From Lepidostoma basale (taxonomy: Eukaryota; Arthropoda; Insecta; Trichoptera; Lepidostomatidae): a DNA stretch of 64,000 nt. The notes beneath the pieces are model-generated. The model was not told the origin of the DNA. It searched no databases and saw only the letters and a list, made by a program, of their open reading frames with translations. Positions 10,761 through 21,465 of the stretch are shown here, one piece after another (position 1 is the first letter of the stretch; each line of letters opens with the position of its first letter). The position numbers and the translations under genes were made by a program. Location of the stretch: contig JAHDVF020000240.1 in NCBI GenBank assembly GCA_022606425.2, positions 310,001 to 374,000 on the forward strand. Reading direction: 5' to 3'.

Positions 10761-11166
10761 ACAATAAGCAACTTAAAAGTATGTTAATTTTGTAAACCTA
10801 TTAACAAATGAACTTGGTCGTTTTATTATTTTTTGGTATAAATGACCTAAAAATGATTTTTTTCTGTTATCAAATGTTCATTTGTTTTCTGCAAAATCTT
10901 ATGTTTTATAATTATAAGCATGTCGTTTCCATAAATAATAATAGTGCTTGTAGTAAATAGACGTTTTCATTCGAATCAATTATTTTATATGGATTTATAC
11001 ATCATTTTTCAAGAAACAATAAGCAACTTAAAATTATGTTAATTTTGTAAACCTAATAACACATGAACTTAATCGTATTATTCCTTTTTATAAATCAACT
11101 AAAAATGTTTTTTTCTGTAATCATATTTTCATTTGTTTTCTGCAAAACCATATGTTTTATAATTTT
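10761..11166. repeat. ~150-bp direct repeat pair
   Basis: Copy 1 (10761-10914) and copy 2 (11016-11166) share AATAAGCAACTTAAA, TATGTTAATTTTGTAAACCT and ATTTGTTTTCTGCAAAA, with point differences. The spacer contains a family A arm phrase. The origin of the unit is not recognised. Confidence 0.7.
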
Positions 11167-11674
11167 TAAAAAACTGTCTATCTTTCACTGATCTTAGGAT
11201 CGATTCATTACGTCAAAATACAAGCGAAAATGTTTGTGATCATCTGGCCAAAGGCAATGAAATCATCATGTCATTCAAAATCACCCTATTCTGAAGGCCA
11301 ATATAATAGCCAGTCACAAATCAACAACGGGTTTATCACGTTTATCTTTAATGCATTCATCTTGGTGGTAATAACTTCCTGTGAAGAATGCAGAATATAC
11401 TGAAAAGTCCAGTTGGAATTGACGACAGCATCACTATAAAACTCAGGAGAATGGTCTAAGTGCAATGTGCATTCATCAGAGCGTGCGCGAAGCTTTGAAA
11501 TGCGTAACAACTTAGATGCGGTGAGGAACGAATTGCAAATAGAGGATTTTATGTGCACACTCGTTATTCCACGAATCATTATTTTGTACTTTGTCACTGC
11601 ATTGATAATCTGTGTTTGTCGTGCATTCATTGTGAGTTTTTAAATACATTACAAAAAAATGACAACGATGGTGT
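11167..11674. other. unassigned sequence with one 114-codon frame
   Basis: The minus-strand frame 11286-11630 is open for 114 codons and of mixed composition. It has no recognised domain, signal peptide or homologue in my knowledge. It may be a decayed coding exon or chance. Confidence 0.25.
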
Positions 11675-12340
11675 TCTTGTGCCGACTCTTATGCATGAAA
11701 GTGAATCATAGAAATTGGAAAAGAAGGATGAAAGTAGGATAAATGCAGTAGAAATGAGATCTCTTAGACGAATGTGTGGATACTCTGTTTATGATAGAGT
11801 GTAGAATGAAAATATAATAAGTGAATGCGGTGCGAATGATGGAGTTATGAACAAAATAATGAAATGATCATTAAGATGGTTTGGACACATGGAATGAATG
11901 AATAAAGAAAGTATGGTAAAAAAGTGTATGTTAACGATGTAAATGGAACTAGAAATACATGATAGAGTGTCAAATGCTCATATAAGAAGTTAATACGGTG
12001 CTTTATTTTTTTCATAAAATGAAAGTATTATGAACACAATAATGAAAGTGTCATTAATATGTTTTGGAAAGATATGAAGACAAAATGTTAAAGAAAGTAT
12101 GGTTTATGTAATAGGTGTGAACGGAGCTAAATAAAGAGAAAGACCGAGGAAAACGTGGCACGATCAAATCAATCAAATATTTGATGTCGGTCACGTTGGA
12201 AGTCTGAGAAATCGACGTGCGTGCATGACACGATGTATGAATGTAGAGGAAGCGATAGAAGTATGTTAGGACAGAACAATGTGGCGGTCCATTATTTCTG
12301 CCTACCCCTTCGGGGAAACGTTGTGATGTTTAGTTAGTTA
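11675..12340 (+). mobile_element. RTE-like LINE, 3' part, internally duplicated
   Basis: It follows the order AVEMRSLRRMCGYSVYD, then WFGHM, then NDVNG. Near 11958 it restarts at CATGATAGAGTGTCAAATGC, so the RMC-to-NDVNG segment is present twice. It ends GGGGAAACGTTGTGATGTTT and AGTTAGTTAG. Many stops and frameshifts are present. Confidence 0.8.
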
Positions 12341-12759
12341 GTAAATACTTTACACGTATAGGGCTCTTTTACAAGTTTAAAATATTAATCCATATTTAAA
12401 AATATTTTTAAAAAATAAATTGTTTTTTTTCCACTAACTGCTTGTTTAGATGTTGTCTACAATTTTTTTAATAAATCCATGTTATTAGCATTAAAAATTA
12501 TTTCGTAAAAAACACAGGTCTGAATATTTTTTTAATGAAATATCTGTTTTTAAATTATTATAAATAAACTGATTTATATAAATAAGTATAATATATTACC
12601 TCAAAAAATAATAGTTTATATAACTTTGTAATATAAATTATTTTAACCAGCGTATTTTTATAGGAGAAATATCGTTCACTAGTGGGAAATTTCTTATAGA
12701 TTTTTTTTTATGGGAAATATCTTTCATTAAAAAAACGAATTTTATATGGCAGAATAAAT
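12341..12759. other. unassigned AT-rich sequence
   Basis: Very AT-rich with no recognisable element. Confidence 0.4.
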
Positions 12760-13030
12760 ACAATTACTTCATCCATTTAAAAATAGAAATTGGGTGTACC
12801 AACATTGTGTCTACTTTGGGGCTTTGTGTAAAGAATATTTTTGGCACTCTCGATTCACTCAATCGATCTACATTCTTCGCCCATCGCAATCTCTCTATTT
12901 TGATGAATTGTACGATGCTGGATTCATTAGATATTGTAGACTTCTTCGTTGCACCAAATTCTCCGAATTCCTGTTTTCCTGCCCTGGTTCGAATAGCTTT
13001 CTGATAATTTTCCACTCATATACTATTTTT
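12760..13030 (-). mobile_element. LINE C-terminal fragment
   Basis: The minus-strand frame 12764-13015 encodes FIKIERLRWAKNVDRLSESR and VPKIFF. This has the pattern of LINE protein tails (RIRWxGHVxRMxExRVPKK). Only ~85 codons survive. The family differs from the other LINEs in this window. Confidence 0.55.
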
Positions 13031-13189
13031 TTTACTCAATACCGAGCACACAAAACGATTCACGAGTACAGGACGAATATTGTTTTGTAGTAGTGACATT
13101 TGTTCATATACAATATAACGTCTATTTTAAATTCAAAATTTGGTTGAATTGAAGATTTTAGAAGACGATTTAGAAATGCAATATTTCAA

Positions 13190-13440
13190 AGAATACTTCT
13201 TCCTCAGCCATCTCTTCACTGCTGAATATAGGCCTCCTCCATTTTCTTTCACTCCACTCCATCTTGGGTTTTCTTTGCCACATTCTACCCACGACAGGGA
13301 ACATGTCGTCGGCCCATCTTTTTTGGGGTCGGCCCACTCCTCTTTTTTATCCCGTGGTCTCCATTTGAGGACTCTGGGTGCCCCATCGCTCTGTTCCCTG
13401 TCTGGCGACATGACCTGCCCACTGCCAGAGTATAATTTTA
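13190..13440 (-). mobile_element. RTE-like LINE 3' fragment (25947 family)
   Basis: It starts TCTTCCTCAGCCATCTCTTC and continues through GTAGG-type sequence to minus-strand coding for RVLKWRPRDKKEEWADPKK (compare RVLGWRPWDMKRGIGRPQKR at 25961-27346). Stop codons are present; only the 3' ~250 bp remain. Confidence 0.75.
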
Positions 13441-14139
13441 ATTAACAATTCTTTCAAAGAGTACAATGGCGCTTAAAAGTCGGAAAAATATAGCCTTACT
13501 TTCCAGAAATAAACCTTAAATATTTCAATTTTCGTTTTGATTTTTAAACTGACCTTGATTGATACATAAATAAATAAAAACGAACCCATGTCTGAATTTA
13601 CTTATTATTTTTAAATATTAGAGTAAGCATTCACTAAACGGTCTTGTAAAGTTGTTGATTTTTGTATTGTACATATGTACTATACATGTGGGTGAGATAC
13701 GTTTCGTTTAAAGGCGCGATCAGCAATATTTTCGGCAACAGAACTTTGACCCGTAATCATGATTGTGGAAGACTGATCTCTTTATTTTTTACACACGAAA
13801 CGTTCGTTAACCGTTCGTTACAGTTTCGGGTATTTAGCCAACTGTACATTAAACTGGTCCTTAATTTGCTGGAAGAGAATTTTATTAGATGCATATCGCC
13901 TCTCCTTACGTTACTGTTAAAATTATACTCTCCGTACATTGTGGATAACTGTTTGGCAATTACACAGGAACATCGTTTTTTATTTATTTAATTATCTTCA
14001 GGTACGTAACTGTATCAACATGGCAGGTTATAAAAAAATATGCGTCTTGTAATGGTAAAGAGAAAAAAGTAAGGTTTTGGTGATCTTAAGAAAATCCGTG
14101 TATCCGTGTAAGGGTAGTTATGATTTATTATGATTAATA
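13441..14139. other. unassigned sequence
   Basis: The plus-strand frame 13662-13991 (109 codons) crosses it but has no recognised domain. Nothing else is seen. Confidence 0.35.
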
Positions 14140-14186
14140 ACCACCTTGAAGATAGAGATTGCTACGATCTCCGAATCTTCGGTCCA
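14140..14186 (+). ncRNA. hammerhead motif, family C (mutated core)
   Basis: TTGAAGA at 14146-14152 (C3 to T), helix II GAGAT/ATCTC around TGCTACG, GAAT for GAAA, then TTC. Stem I ACC/GGT (14143-14145 with 14181-14183) is kept. It is a relative of the motif at 31497-31545. Confidence 0.5.
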
Positions 14187-14244
14187 GAAAGACGAGTTAC
14201 ACGAATTTTCCCAATTTTGTTGATATTATATCTTCTCCTTCTTC

Positions 14245-14345
14245 TTCTTCTTTTAGTTTACGTCGTATGACCTGTTGCGGTAAACTGTCCTAAGATGATG
14301 ATATCCAGCCATCTCTCCATCTCTTTGGCGGCCTTCCTGGTAATT
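14245..14345 (-). mobile_element. LINE 3'-end fragment
   Basis: It resembles the stretches at 44470-44590 and 46655-46770: an AGATGATGA-type segment, CATCTCTCCATCTCTTTGGC, then GGCCTTCCTGG (GRPPK on the minus strand). Confidence 0.5.
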
Positions 14346-14469
14346 ATTTGATATTATATATATCGATATTATATCGTACTATTAAACATCCAGTAATTAA
14401 CACGTATGAAAACGATTGTTAAGATTTTATACATGAGGGTTGGCACTAGAACTTTGTATTTAATGGGAA

Positions 14470-14605
14470 TGACATGTTTCACATTTGATAATTATTTAGT
14501 TAAACATATCATTTTCATAAAATAAAGTAAAACTTCCAGAAAACAGACGTTTTTTTTTCTTATCAAATATTTTCTATAAGGTTTTCCATCTATATTCAAT
14601 AAAAA
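14470..14605. repeat. family A foldback fragment
   Basis: GGGAATGACATGTTTCACAT and CTTCCAGAAAACAGACG are arm phrases of family A. The ribozyme-like centre is mostly deleted. Confidence 0.5.
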
Positions 14606-14714
14606 ATAAATAAACGTCTAGTAATTTAAAACAAAAAAATTATACATATTTTGTAAATAAGTATAAATTTAAAAAGTTTTGAATGTTTGTTAGTTAATTT
14701 GGAATTTTCTTCTT

Positions 14715-15135
14715 TCTTCTTCTTCCTTGTTGTAGACCTATGTGGCCTGTTCTCCAGAGTGTTGTTCCTCCGGTGAGGTAGATTACCCAGCTGTCCTTCC
14801 ATATTTTATGAGATCTTCCACGACGACGAGTCCCATGGGGCTAATAATGTAGTGCAATATAGGGTAATCTAGTAGAGTCCATTCTTTGAACATGGCCGTA
14901 CCAGTCCCTTTTTCGCTATCTGCTCCATCTTATAATATCCTCAACCTCACATATCTATCTTATTCTGGTGTTCCTCACGCGATCTCTCAGTTTCCTGCCT
15001 GTTATCGTCCTCAGTGTCTTCATCTCGGAAGTCCTCAAAACTTGTATGGTCCTTACTGTGTCTGCCCTTGCTTTGACGCCATATGTTATTATTGGTCTTA
15101 CGCGTGCTTTATAGATTCTTACTCTTAATGTCCAC
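14715..15135 (-). mobile_element. LINE 3' fragment
   Basis: About 400 bp of higher G+C whose minus strand carries broken LINE-type coding (for example complement of CATATGTTATTATTGGTCTT, RPIITYG-like, and GRRGR-like from CTTCCACGACGACGAG). The plus-strand frame 14886-15128 is its antisense shadow. Confidence 0.5.
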
Positions 15136-15864
15136 GTCTTTGTATTTGTTAATTTAGAATATACATTTTAAATATTATATGTAGCTAAAATAAACTCATT
15201 GTTTAAAATCTTCAAGTTAAAAGATTAATTCAAAATAAAAGCTTTTAAAGTAAGCGGTTTAATGAACAAATAAAGATCCTTAATGTTTTCCTTCGTGTGG
15301 TTACTAGCGGGAGATCTCCGTCCGGTTCCGGTTTGCTGAAGATAATTCTTTCCCTCCTCTCTTCCTCAATATCCCCTGTTCATTCCTACTCTCCTGGCCC
15401 CGGAACAAACCCGTTTTTCCTGTCTTGGCCTCGTCCTGCGAAGCTGACTGGTCCCGTAAGATTTATATTATTCAGAACGACTCCAAGCCGCGACATCCAA
15501 TATGTCATCTGCAAGATAATTTATAGATAATGTAAAGCTGTAAAATGTATTTTTAAGGTTAGATTGCTACTAAGCATAAAACAAATGTTACACTGTAGAA
15601 AGGCACAATAAATACGGCTGTTAACAAGAGGATTAAGCTCTAATGCTTCTTAATAATTTACGACAGTTTATAAAGATATTTTACAACTATAGGTGGAATA
15701 TGAGTATAGTTAATAAAATTACAATTTCGTAGATCTACAAATATTATATTTGTAAGTCTACTTATATTTTATTACCCATTACAATACAGTAAGCTATATA
15801 ATTGTACGAGTTGAAATATTATTATGACATAAGCTAGCCAAACATTGACGATTTAAGAACCACT
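15136..15864. other. unassigned sequence with a GC-richer patch
   Basis: 15290-15490 is richer in C and T and open for 77 codons on the plus strand (15297-15530). No domain is recognised. Confidence 0.35.
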
Positions 15865-16262
15865 TTACCATGTGTGGATACTCTGTGAATGATAGAGGGG
15901 CGATGAAAATATAAGAAGTGAATGTGGTGCGATTGATGGTGTTATGAACAAAATAATGAAAAGATCATTCAGATGGTTTGGACATATGGAAAGAATGAAT
16001 GAAGAAAGAATGATGAAAAAATTATATGTTAACGATGTAAATGGAACCAGAAATAGAGGAAAACTGAGGAAAACGTGGCACGATCAAATAAATCAAATAT
16101 TGAATGTCAGCCATGTGAGGAGTCAGAGAAATCGATGCGCGTGCATGACACGATGTATGAATGTAGAGGAAGCGAGAGAAGTATGCCAGGAAAGAAAAGT
16201 GTGGCAGTCCATTATTTCTGCCTACCCCTTTGGGGAGACGGCGTAATGCTTAGTTAGTTAAG
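15865..16262 (+). mobile_element. RTE-like LINE 3' end
   Basis: The plus-strand frame 15944-16246 (100 aa) encodes MNKIMKRSFRWFGHMERMNE and the ending VWQSIISAYPFGETA, then the stop, GGCGTAATGCTTAGTTAGTT. It is a well-kept copy of the family 3' end. The upstream part is truncated at about 15865. Confidence 0.85.
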
Positions 16263-16364
16263 AACCACATTTTCTAAAGCCAAATGTCTACAATTTATTG
16301 ATCATTTGTTGATTTACACGACAACCATCATAAAAATTAGATTGATCATCCTAGAAATTGTAAT

Positions 16365-16625
16365 TAGTTTTCTTTCAATCCTGGAGATTTGCATCTCGTT
16401 TGGGACCTCCGAAGGCGTCTTCAGCTCCACGTCTGAGGCACAGCTCACAGCCTTACAAATTTGGTCCATATATTCTCGTCGAGGGTGCCCTCTCTAATTC
16501 GTTCCTGCAGTCATCTCTTCCTCTATCCATTTGGTCCGCCTCTCTAAGATGGTATTCATAAGGTGCCTCCCTTCTTCGATTCTGTCAAGAACCATGTAAT
16601 TCGTGATGTAGTACCTCCAGAAAAA
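16365..16625 (-). mobile_element. probable LINE fragment
   Basis: GC-richer segment in which the minus strand reads RRGHPRREYMDQICKAVSCA-like (complement of GTCGAGGGTGCCC etc.). This is the GRPRxxWxDxI pattern of LINE tails. Decayed. Confidence 0.45.
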
Positions 16626-16819
16626 TACAAGGATTCTTCTTTTCGACCACATATCTCACATTTAATATATAAAATGTTTAAGTAATATCAAGTAATCGAA
16701 TGGAGTTGCCCTTGGTAATTGAAACATGTCACTATCTGATAATCTAGTAGAAATTACATATAACGTCCGTTTTTCTCAATATTTATTATAGACTGTTTAA
16801 ACAAAAAAAAGCTTTATTA

Positions 16820-17090
16820 TAAATATCACGATTTATTTATTGTTTCTTGGACAATGATGTAAAACTCTATATTAACCAATTAATACGAATGAAAACGTCA
16901 GTTTTCTAGAAGTTTTATTATATTTTAAGGGAATGACATGTTTCGCCCTTCTAAGGAATTATCAAATGATTTGAAAATAAATGACATTTGATAATGCCTT
17001 AGAAGGGCAAAACATGTCATTCCCATAAAATATGATAAAACTTTTAGAAAACTGACGATTTCATTCGTATTAATTAATCTTGTATCACGA
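16820..17090. repeat. foldback repeat, family A, near-complete
   Basis: The left arm runs from TTGTTTCTTGGACAATGATG to TTTTAAGGGAATGACATG. The right arm is its inverse, ending GACGATTTCATTCGTATTAA. The motif is on the minus strand at about 16934-16975 and on the plus strand at about 16983-17018; the right copy has CAAAAC for CGAAAC. Confidence 0.7.
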
Positions 17091-17146
17091 TTGATTATAT
17101 ATTTTGGAAAAAAGCTATAACTTGGTGGTTTGACATATTTAAAATT

Positions 17147-17357
17147 AGAATTAAACACTTTTAAAACGTCGTATAAAACCACTTTATTTTGAGTCAGGAG
17201 CGCTAACCGGTTTCACTCTGTAACGAGCTTCGTTAGGGCTATACACAAACAGTTTGTGTATAGCCCTGACGAAGCTCGTTACAGAGTGAAACCGGTTAGC
17301 ACTCCTGACTCAAAATAAAGTGGTTTTATACAACGTTTTAAAAGTGTTTAATTCTTA
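17147..17357. repeat. foldback repeat, family B, ~105-bp arms
   Basis: The arms 17147-17250 and 17251-17357 are almost perfectly inverted (GAATTAAACACTTTTAAAAC and its reverse at the ends, CAAACAGTTTG at the centre). Each arm carries a family B hammerhead motif, with the two pointing outward from the centre. Confidence 0.85.
17258..17305 (+). ncRNA. hammerhead motif, family B
   Basis: CTGACGA at 17266-17272, one unpaired A, helix II GCTC/GAGT, GAAAC at 17288-17292, then CGGTT with expected cleavage after 17297. Stem III is the palindrome CCGG. Stem I is poorly paired. The inverted partner at about 17200-17240 has CTAACGA. Confidence 0.6.
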
Positions 17358-17369
17358 TTTGATTATATT

Positions 17370-17425
17370 TTGCCACGACAGCTGCTTCGCTAACCGATGC
17401 TAGCATTGTCAGGTCTTACAATCAA
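17370..17425 (-). ncRNA. hammerhead motif, family D (decayed)
   Basis: On the minus strand: CTGACAA (G8 to A), T, helix II GCTAGC...GGTTAGC, GAAGC for GAAAC, AGCTGTC. It lies directly after the family B foldback. Confidence 0.5.
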
Positions 17426-17984
17426 CTGTTATACTGTAATCAACTGTAAGTAATTAATAATGTTCGAATATCAAACCCCGCCAAAACAATGGATTATTTA
17501 ATTTAGAGATATCACTTTTGCTAATGTAACAACAAATATAAGAAAACAATATCCGAACATTTGAAATTACTTTCGTTTCATATATATTTCCATCATATGA
17601 AGGAATTATTTTATTTTGTTTTGCATACAAATTTAGCAACACAGTAAATTATAACCTTTTCCAAACCAGAAACTAGCTCGATACTCAATGCATTTTCAGT
17701 TGGTTGGACACAAATGGTAATTAATCATAAACAAAACATCACTCGGTGAGGGTGCCTGCATACGTTTCGGTGTGCATCACACTCGGAGATAAGGGTTTAT
17801 CAGAACTATTGCCAACACACGTTATTGCAATTATTATGCAAACACAACACTTTCTAAAATAAATATGTCACTGCACTAGGAACATCGATATGACTAGGTA
17901 TATGCGTAAATTTTCTGCTTAAAAAAAACATTATCTTTTTGGATATATTATTTATTGTCAACATTATGACGTACAGATAAGCAC
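17426..17984. other. unassigned AT-rich sequence
   Basis: No recognisable element. A minus-strand 62-codon frame (17454-17642) has no recognised features. Confidence 0.4.
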
Positions 17985-18250
17985 CCGTAGTAATAATAGT
18001 CCAGGTGTCAGGCTCAATAGATTATTCATACTATAAGAAAGAACCAGCCTGCCTCACTCAGTGCGCATTAGACTGACCCCTTGTGGAAGCGAGGCAGACC
18101 TAAAGTCACTTGGAAAAGAATACTGTACCAGATTAAGGGTGCAAGGCTCAATTGAAATAGCATTAGGCATTAACCATGCAAATGTAATTGATTGGAGAAG
18201 GATCTTCGAGGCCTCATGCACCACGGAGGTGTTACAGGATAAGAAGAGAA
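17985..18250 (+). mobile_element. LINE C-terminal fragment (RKWLWIGHTLRR family), decayed
   Basis: It contains GAACCAGCCTGCCTCACTCA, GCGCATTAGACTG and GAAGCGAGGCAGACCTAAAG, matching 56275-56625. It ends GCACCACGGAGGTGTTACAG followed by an AAGAAGAG-rich tail. Confidence 0.7.
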
Positions 18251-18420
18251 AGAAGAATAAGGAAAATAAATACAGACATACGATATAACTTTTTGGAATA
18301 ATATTTCTTCTATATTCGCTTCATCACTTTGTGTTGTGGATTCACATTTGAATAACTTTTTGGAAACATTGTATTATTATATATTATTATAATATATTTT
18401 CACAACACTTGTTTGCACTT

Positions 18421-18470
18421 TTCATAAACATGTTTCGGGACACAAACTCCCATTCTTCGGTGTATGAATT
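18421..18470 (-). ncRNA. hammerhead motif, family G
   Basis: On the minus strand: CCGAAGA (U4 to C), A, helix II GGGA/TCCC, GAAAC, ATGTT. Stem III is the palindrome CATG. TTCATA and TATGAA at the two ends form a plausible stem I. Confidence 0.55.
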
Positions 18471-18691
18471 TTTAACAGTTTAATGATATTGAATTATTAC
18501 TTATAACTAAATGACTAGTGAAAAGTGGAGGGGGGAGGGAAATAATTTAGCGGCAGGGTAGATTGCTGTTTAGTTGGATCTATGAGACATATATGAGACA
18601 ATTCCAACGTTCCAGTATGAGATTAAGGAATAGGAGAAATAAATTTAAAAATTGATGTAAGTGTTGTTTAAACAAATTGTATAAAAAAAAT

Positions 18692-18830
18692 AAGCTAGCT
18701 AGCTAACCATCACGCCATCTCTCCGAAAGGGTAGGCAGAAAGGATGAACTGTCACACTTTAACCGATGCGGAACTCCATCTTTCCCTTTTCGCCCCGCGG
18801 AAGACGCGGTGTGATGGGTTGCGAACCTCA
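18692..18830 (-). mobile_element. SINE-like unit with LINE 3' tail, copy 1
   Basis: On the minus strand it starts TGAGGTTCGCAACCCATCAC, runs through a GCGAAAAGGG segment, and ends with the last ~60 bp of the (GTTA)n LINE (TTCTGCCTACCC, GGCGTGATGGTTAGCTAGCT). Copies: 34511-34645, 48497-48642, 54489-54592, 61850-61942. The head includes a box-B-like GGTTCGCAACCC. Confidence 0.7.
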
Positions 18831-18947
18831 GCAAATACAATACAAAGCATGGCGAATTTAGAAGAAATAAATAATAAATGTTTGTGAAAAGTGCAAACAA
18901 GTGATATGAAAATACAATGTTTCCAAAAAGTTATTGAAATTTTAAAA

Positions 18948-19040
18948 TATTTATTTATTCTTGAACAATGATGAAAAACTCCATATTAAATAATTAATTC
19001 TAATGAAAACGTTTTTGGACATTTTATTATAATTTATTCC
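18948..19040. repeat. family A arm fragment
   Basis: TATTCTTGAACAATGATGAA and TTAATTCTAATGAAAACGTT match the left arm of family A. The rest is missing. Confidence 0.5.
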
Positions 19041-19715
19041 AATTCTACAAATCAGACCCAACACACAACATTATCATATAAACCCTCATTTCACCTAATA
19101 ATATCCAACTTTAACATCGAACATGTACAACACTAACCTACGGCCTAGTTCTGCCAAATAGCCAAGATCCAAGAAGACAAGTACATGAATAACATTATCT
19201 TCTCCCTGTGACATGCCAGGTCCCTTCGGCGTCGACTATCACTTGAGATTAATTCTTCTTCATAGTGATGACCTGTGGAATATTATTGACAGTGGTTTCC
19301 CGTTGCCTTTTCTGGATATTTATGACCCTTGAAATTTGCCATTCGTCCACTCTCTATTTGCTATGACACTGATGGTAATGTCACCTCGTTCGGGGTTCTT
19401 TAGGTGTAAGAGACTACTTGTATTCGCTAGTGAGTTGAACTTGACAGTAGTGCTACTGGTGTTTTTATTTTTATTATTTTTTGACATAAACGCCGCAAGG
19501 GCTTTTACAAAAAATGACATGTTTATTAACAAAAGTGATTAATATTTGCATACATAAACAGACAACTAACGTATAACGGCAAAACACAAAAACAATTTTT
19601 GGATAACAAAATAGAAAATATAAATTACGTACATGAGATATAAAAGAAACATTCATAATAATAATTTGACTGTGAAATGTCGAAAAGAGAAGACAATAAA
19701 TTAATTGGAGACAGA
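19041..19715. other. unassigned sequence
   Basis: The overlapping frames on both strands (19320-19656) are shadows of one another, with no recognised product. Confidence 0.35.
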
Positions 19716-19885
19716 AAATTCATGTATGTATACGCATATACACATATACACATACACCTATACTTATGTGCATATATATACACAGTACCTATATACACAT
19801 ACACTTATATATGTACATACAAATACACACATACACATGTATGGTACATACGCCCACATACACATACCCATGTGTGTATGTTACA
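19716..19885. repeat. (TACACA/TATACA)n microsatellite region
   Basis: Imperfect ATACACATACAC-type repeats. The long open frames across it are low-complexity translation. Confidence 0.85.
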
Positions 19886-20640
19886 TTCAAGATTAGAGAA
19901 AAAAACATTTAATAGAAGCAGACATCCCTGCAGAGCATACCCAATTGTAGCCTTACTACCCGTCTAACCTCGTAAATAAGATAATGTAATATATCTTCTT
20001 TGCAAAAAAAAATGGTATCAAATTATTATTCCCCTACTCGATGTCAGTTTGCAAAAGATATACGTACAAATAGTTCTTTAAAAGTGTGTTGGCTAAGTGA
20101 TAAAACAATGTAAATCTGCTGCCAGGTGAGCTGATACCAGCGCAGGTGAATAATCCCATCCACCACGTTTATGGGGCCACCGGAACAGGCTAGCATTTAG
20201 ACCTTGCTACAGGATACGCGCAAAATAATATAATAAATTAGTTTAAAGGATAATTATAATAAATTTTTCCAATTCACTAAAAATATTAATTCTTAGAAAC
20301 TATTCACAACCCTTCGCTATCCGGGCACAATCCTTTAAAAACAAACGGAGTTCCATAAAATGTACGATTAAGCGTGTTTAAAAAAACACATTCTTCTAAA
20401 AAACATTTAACGGGGATATCAAATGGGATCTTGGATATGTGTATAGGTATGCTCATCAAACGAAGTGACATTTCTTTGAAGACTCCAACTTCAGTGTAAT
20501 TACGCAAACCAACCTCACTGATCCCGAAGATATGCAAGAATCAGATATGTATTATGGACAAGTATACTATATAATGTGAATTTCAACATTTTGAGCTTGA
20601 TCTAAAGTGAAATATGCCATTGTCAGTGTTTGAATTTATA
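19886..20640. other. unassigned sequence
   Basis: A GC-richer patch at 20110-20210 (GGGGCCACCGGAACAGGC) is not recognised. Nothing else is supported. Confidence 0.35.
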
Positions 20641-20869
20641 TCATCACTAGCTGACCCGACGAACTTCGTACCGCCTCAGAATCAATAAATGTTGTGTTAA
20701 CTTATAAGCTAAATTTAATTCACCTTTTTATTGAATTACAATTAATACTTAAAATGAATTAAGTTCATGAAATGTGCAAAAGTCAAAATTAAAAATATGA
20801 ATTACAATGGAATATAATTCACGTGGAAGCCTGCATTAATACCTACTTAAAATGAATTATAAATTGTTA

Positions 20870-20928
20870 ATTAAAAACTTTGTTTTATGTATCACAATTG
20901 TGTTTTTATTTTTTCGCGACAATATATT
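20870..20928 (-). repeat. family D flank truncated inside its hammerhead
   Basis: AAAACTTTGTTTTATGTATC, ACAATTG and TTTTTTCGCGACA is the flank of family D. The motif stops after TCGCGACA, before the CAGCTGTTTC core, and joins PLE coding sequence within about ten bases. Confidence 0.65.
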
Positions 20929-20935
20929 CAACCAA

Positions 20936-21225
20936 AGTGGAATCTACCAAATTAATTGTGAGGATTGTGATGCCGTGTATATTGGAAAGACGGGTCGATC
21001 ATTTTGAAGAGGTTATATGAACACAACATTTAATACAAAAACAGAATCATTGTGTGAATTTTGACCATCATTTCAATTCCAAAAACACATTTTTTTTGCA
21101 TATAACAAACAATTTAAAAAAAAATTGATAAATTAGAAAATTTAGAAATTTTTAAAGCAAAGGCACGTGAATTGAATGTTATAAATAACCAAATTCCAGC
21201 TTATTCCCCCTTAGTATATATGTAG
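20936..21225 (+). pseudogene. Penelope-like element GIY-YIG endonuclease, broken
   Basis: The frame starting at 20939 reads GIYQINCEDCDAVYIGKTGR followed by SF and a stop (TGA at 21005-21007). GIY, the intervening CxxC and YIG are the signature of the C-terminal endonuclease of Penelope-like retroelements, which nicks target DNA for reverse transcription. A second TGA falls in the same frame near 21061. The C-terminal part DKLENLEIFKAKARELN then NNQIP ends at TAG 21223-21225, as PLE proteins commonly end. The reverse transcriptase upstream is missing; the 5' junction is family-D hammerhead flank. It is clearly a pseudogene. Confidence 0.8.
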
Positions 21226-21465
21226 TACATTAAAAACTTTTCCTTTATACAATCTACCAAAAAAATATTAATACTACCTTCCATTTTTGTCCCTTTCTTA
21301 CTAATATAATCTGCTTCCTTATTATGTTTATCGTCTTTAATATATTAGGATTCATCGTTTTTGACTCTATATTATGTATGATTGTTCCTTCTAATAATTG
21401 TTTGAATTATTATTATGATTATTATCATTCTTATTATTTTATTATTATAAATAAATTAATTTCAT
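21226..21465. other. AT-rich sequence after the PLE remnant
   Basis: Possibly PLE 3' untranslated sequence; ATTATTATT-rich, no other features. Confidence 0.35.

Larger units (their letters stand above)
18348..18937. repeat. foldback element, family G, interrupted by a SINE-like insertion
   Basis: Left arm 18348-18430 (GAATAACTTTTTGGAAACAT and CTTGTTTGCACTTTTCATAA) is repeated inverted at 18878-18937. The left arm holds a family G ribozyme motif. Between the arms lies a SINE-like unit with a LINE tail (18692-18830). Confidence 0.7.

Noticed and set aside
11286..11630. 114-codon minus-strand frame as a gene
   Set aside because: No recognised motif, and frames of this size occur by chance among many; kept only as an unassigned note.
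19677..19967. 96-codon open frame
   Set aside because: Translation of a TACACA/TATACA microsatellite; His/Tyr/Thr repeats only.
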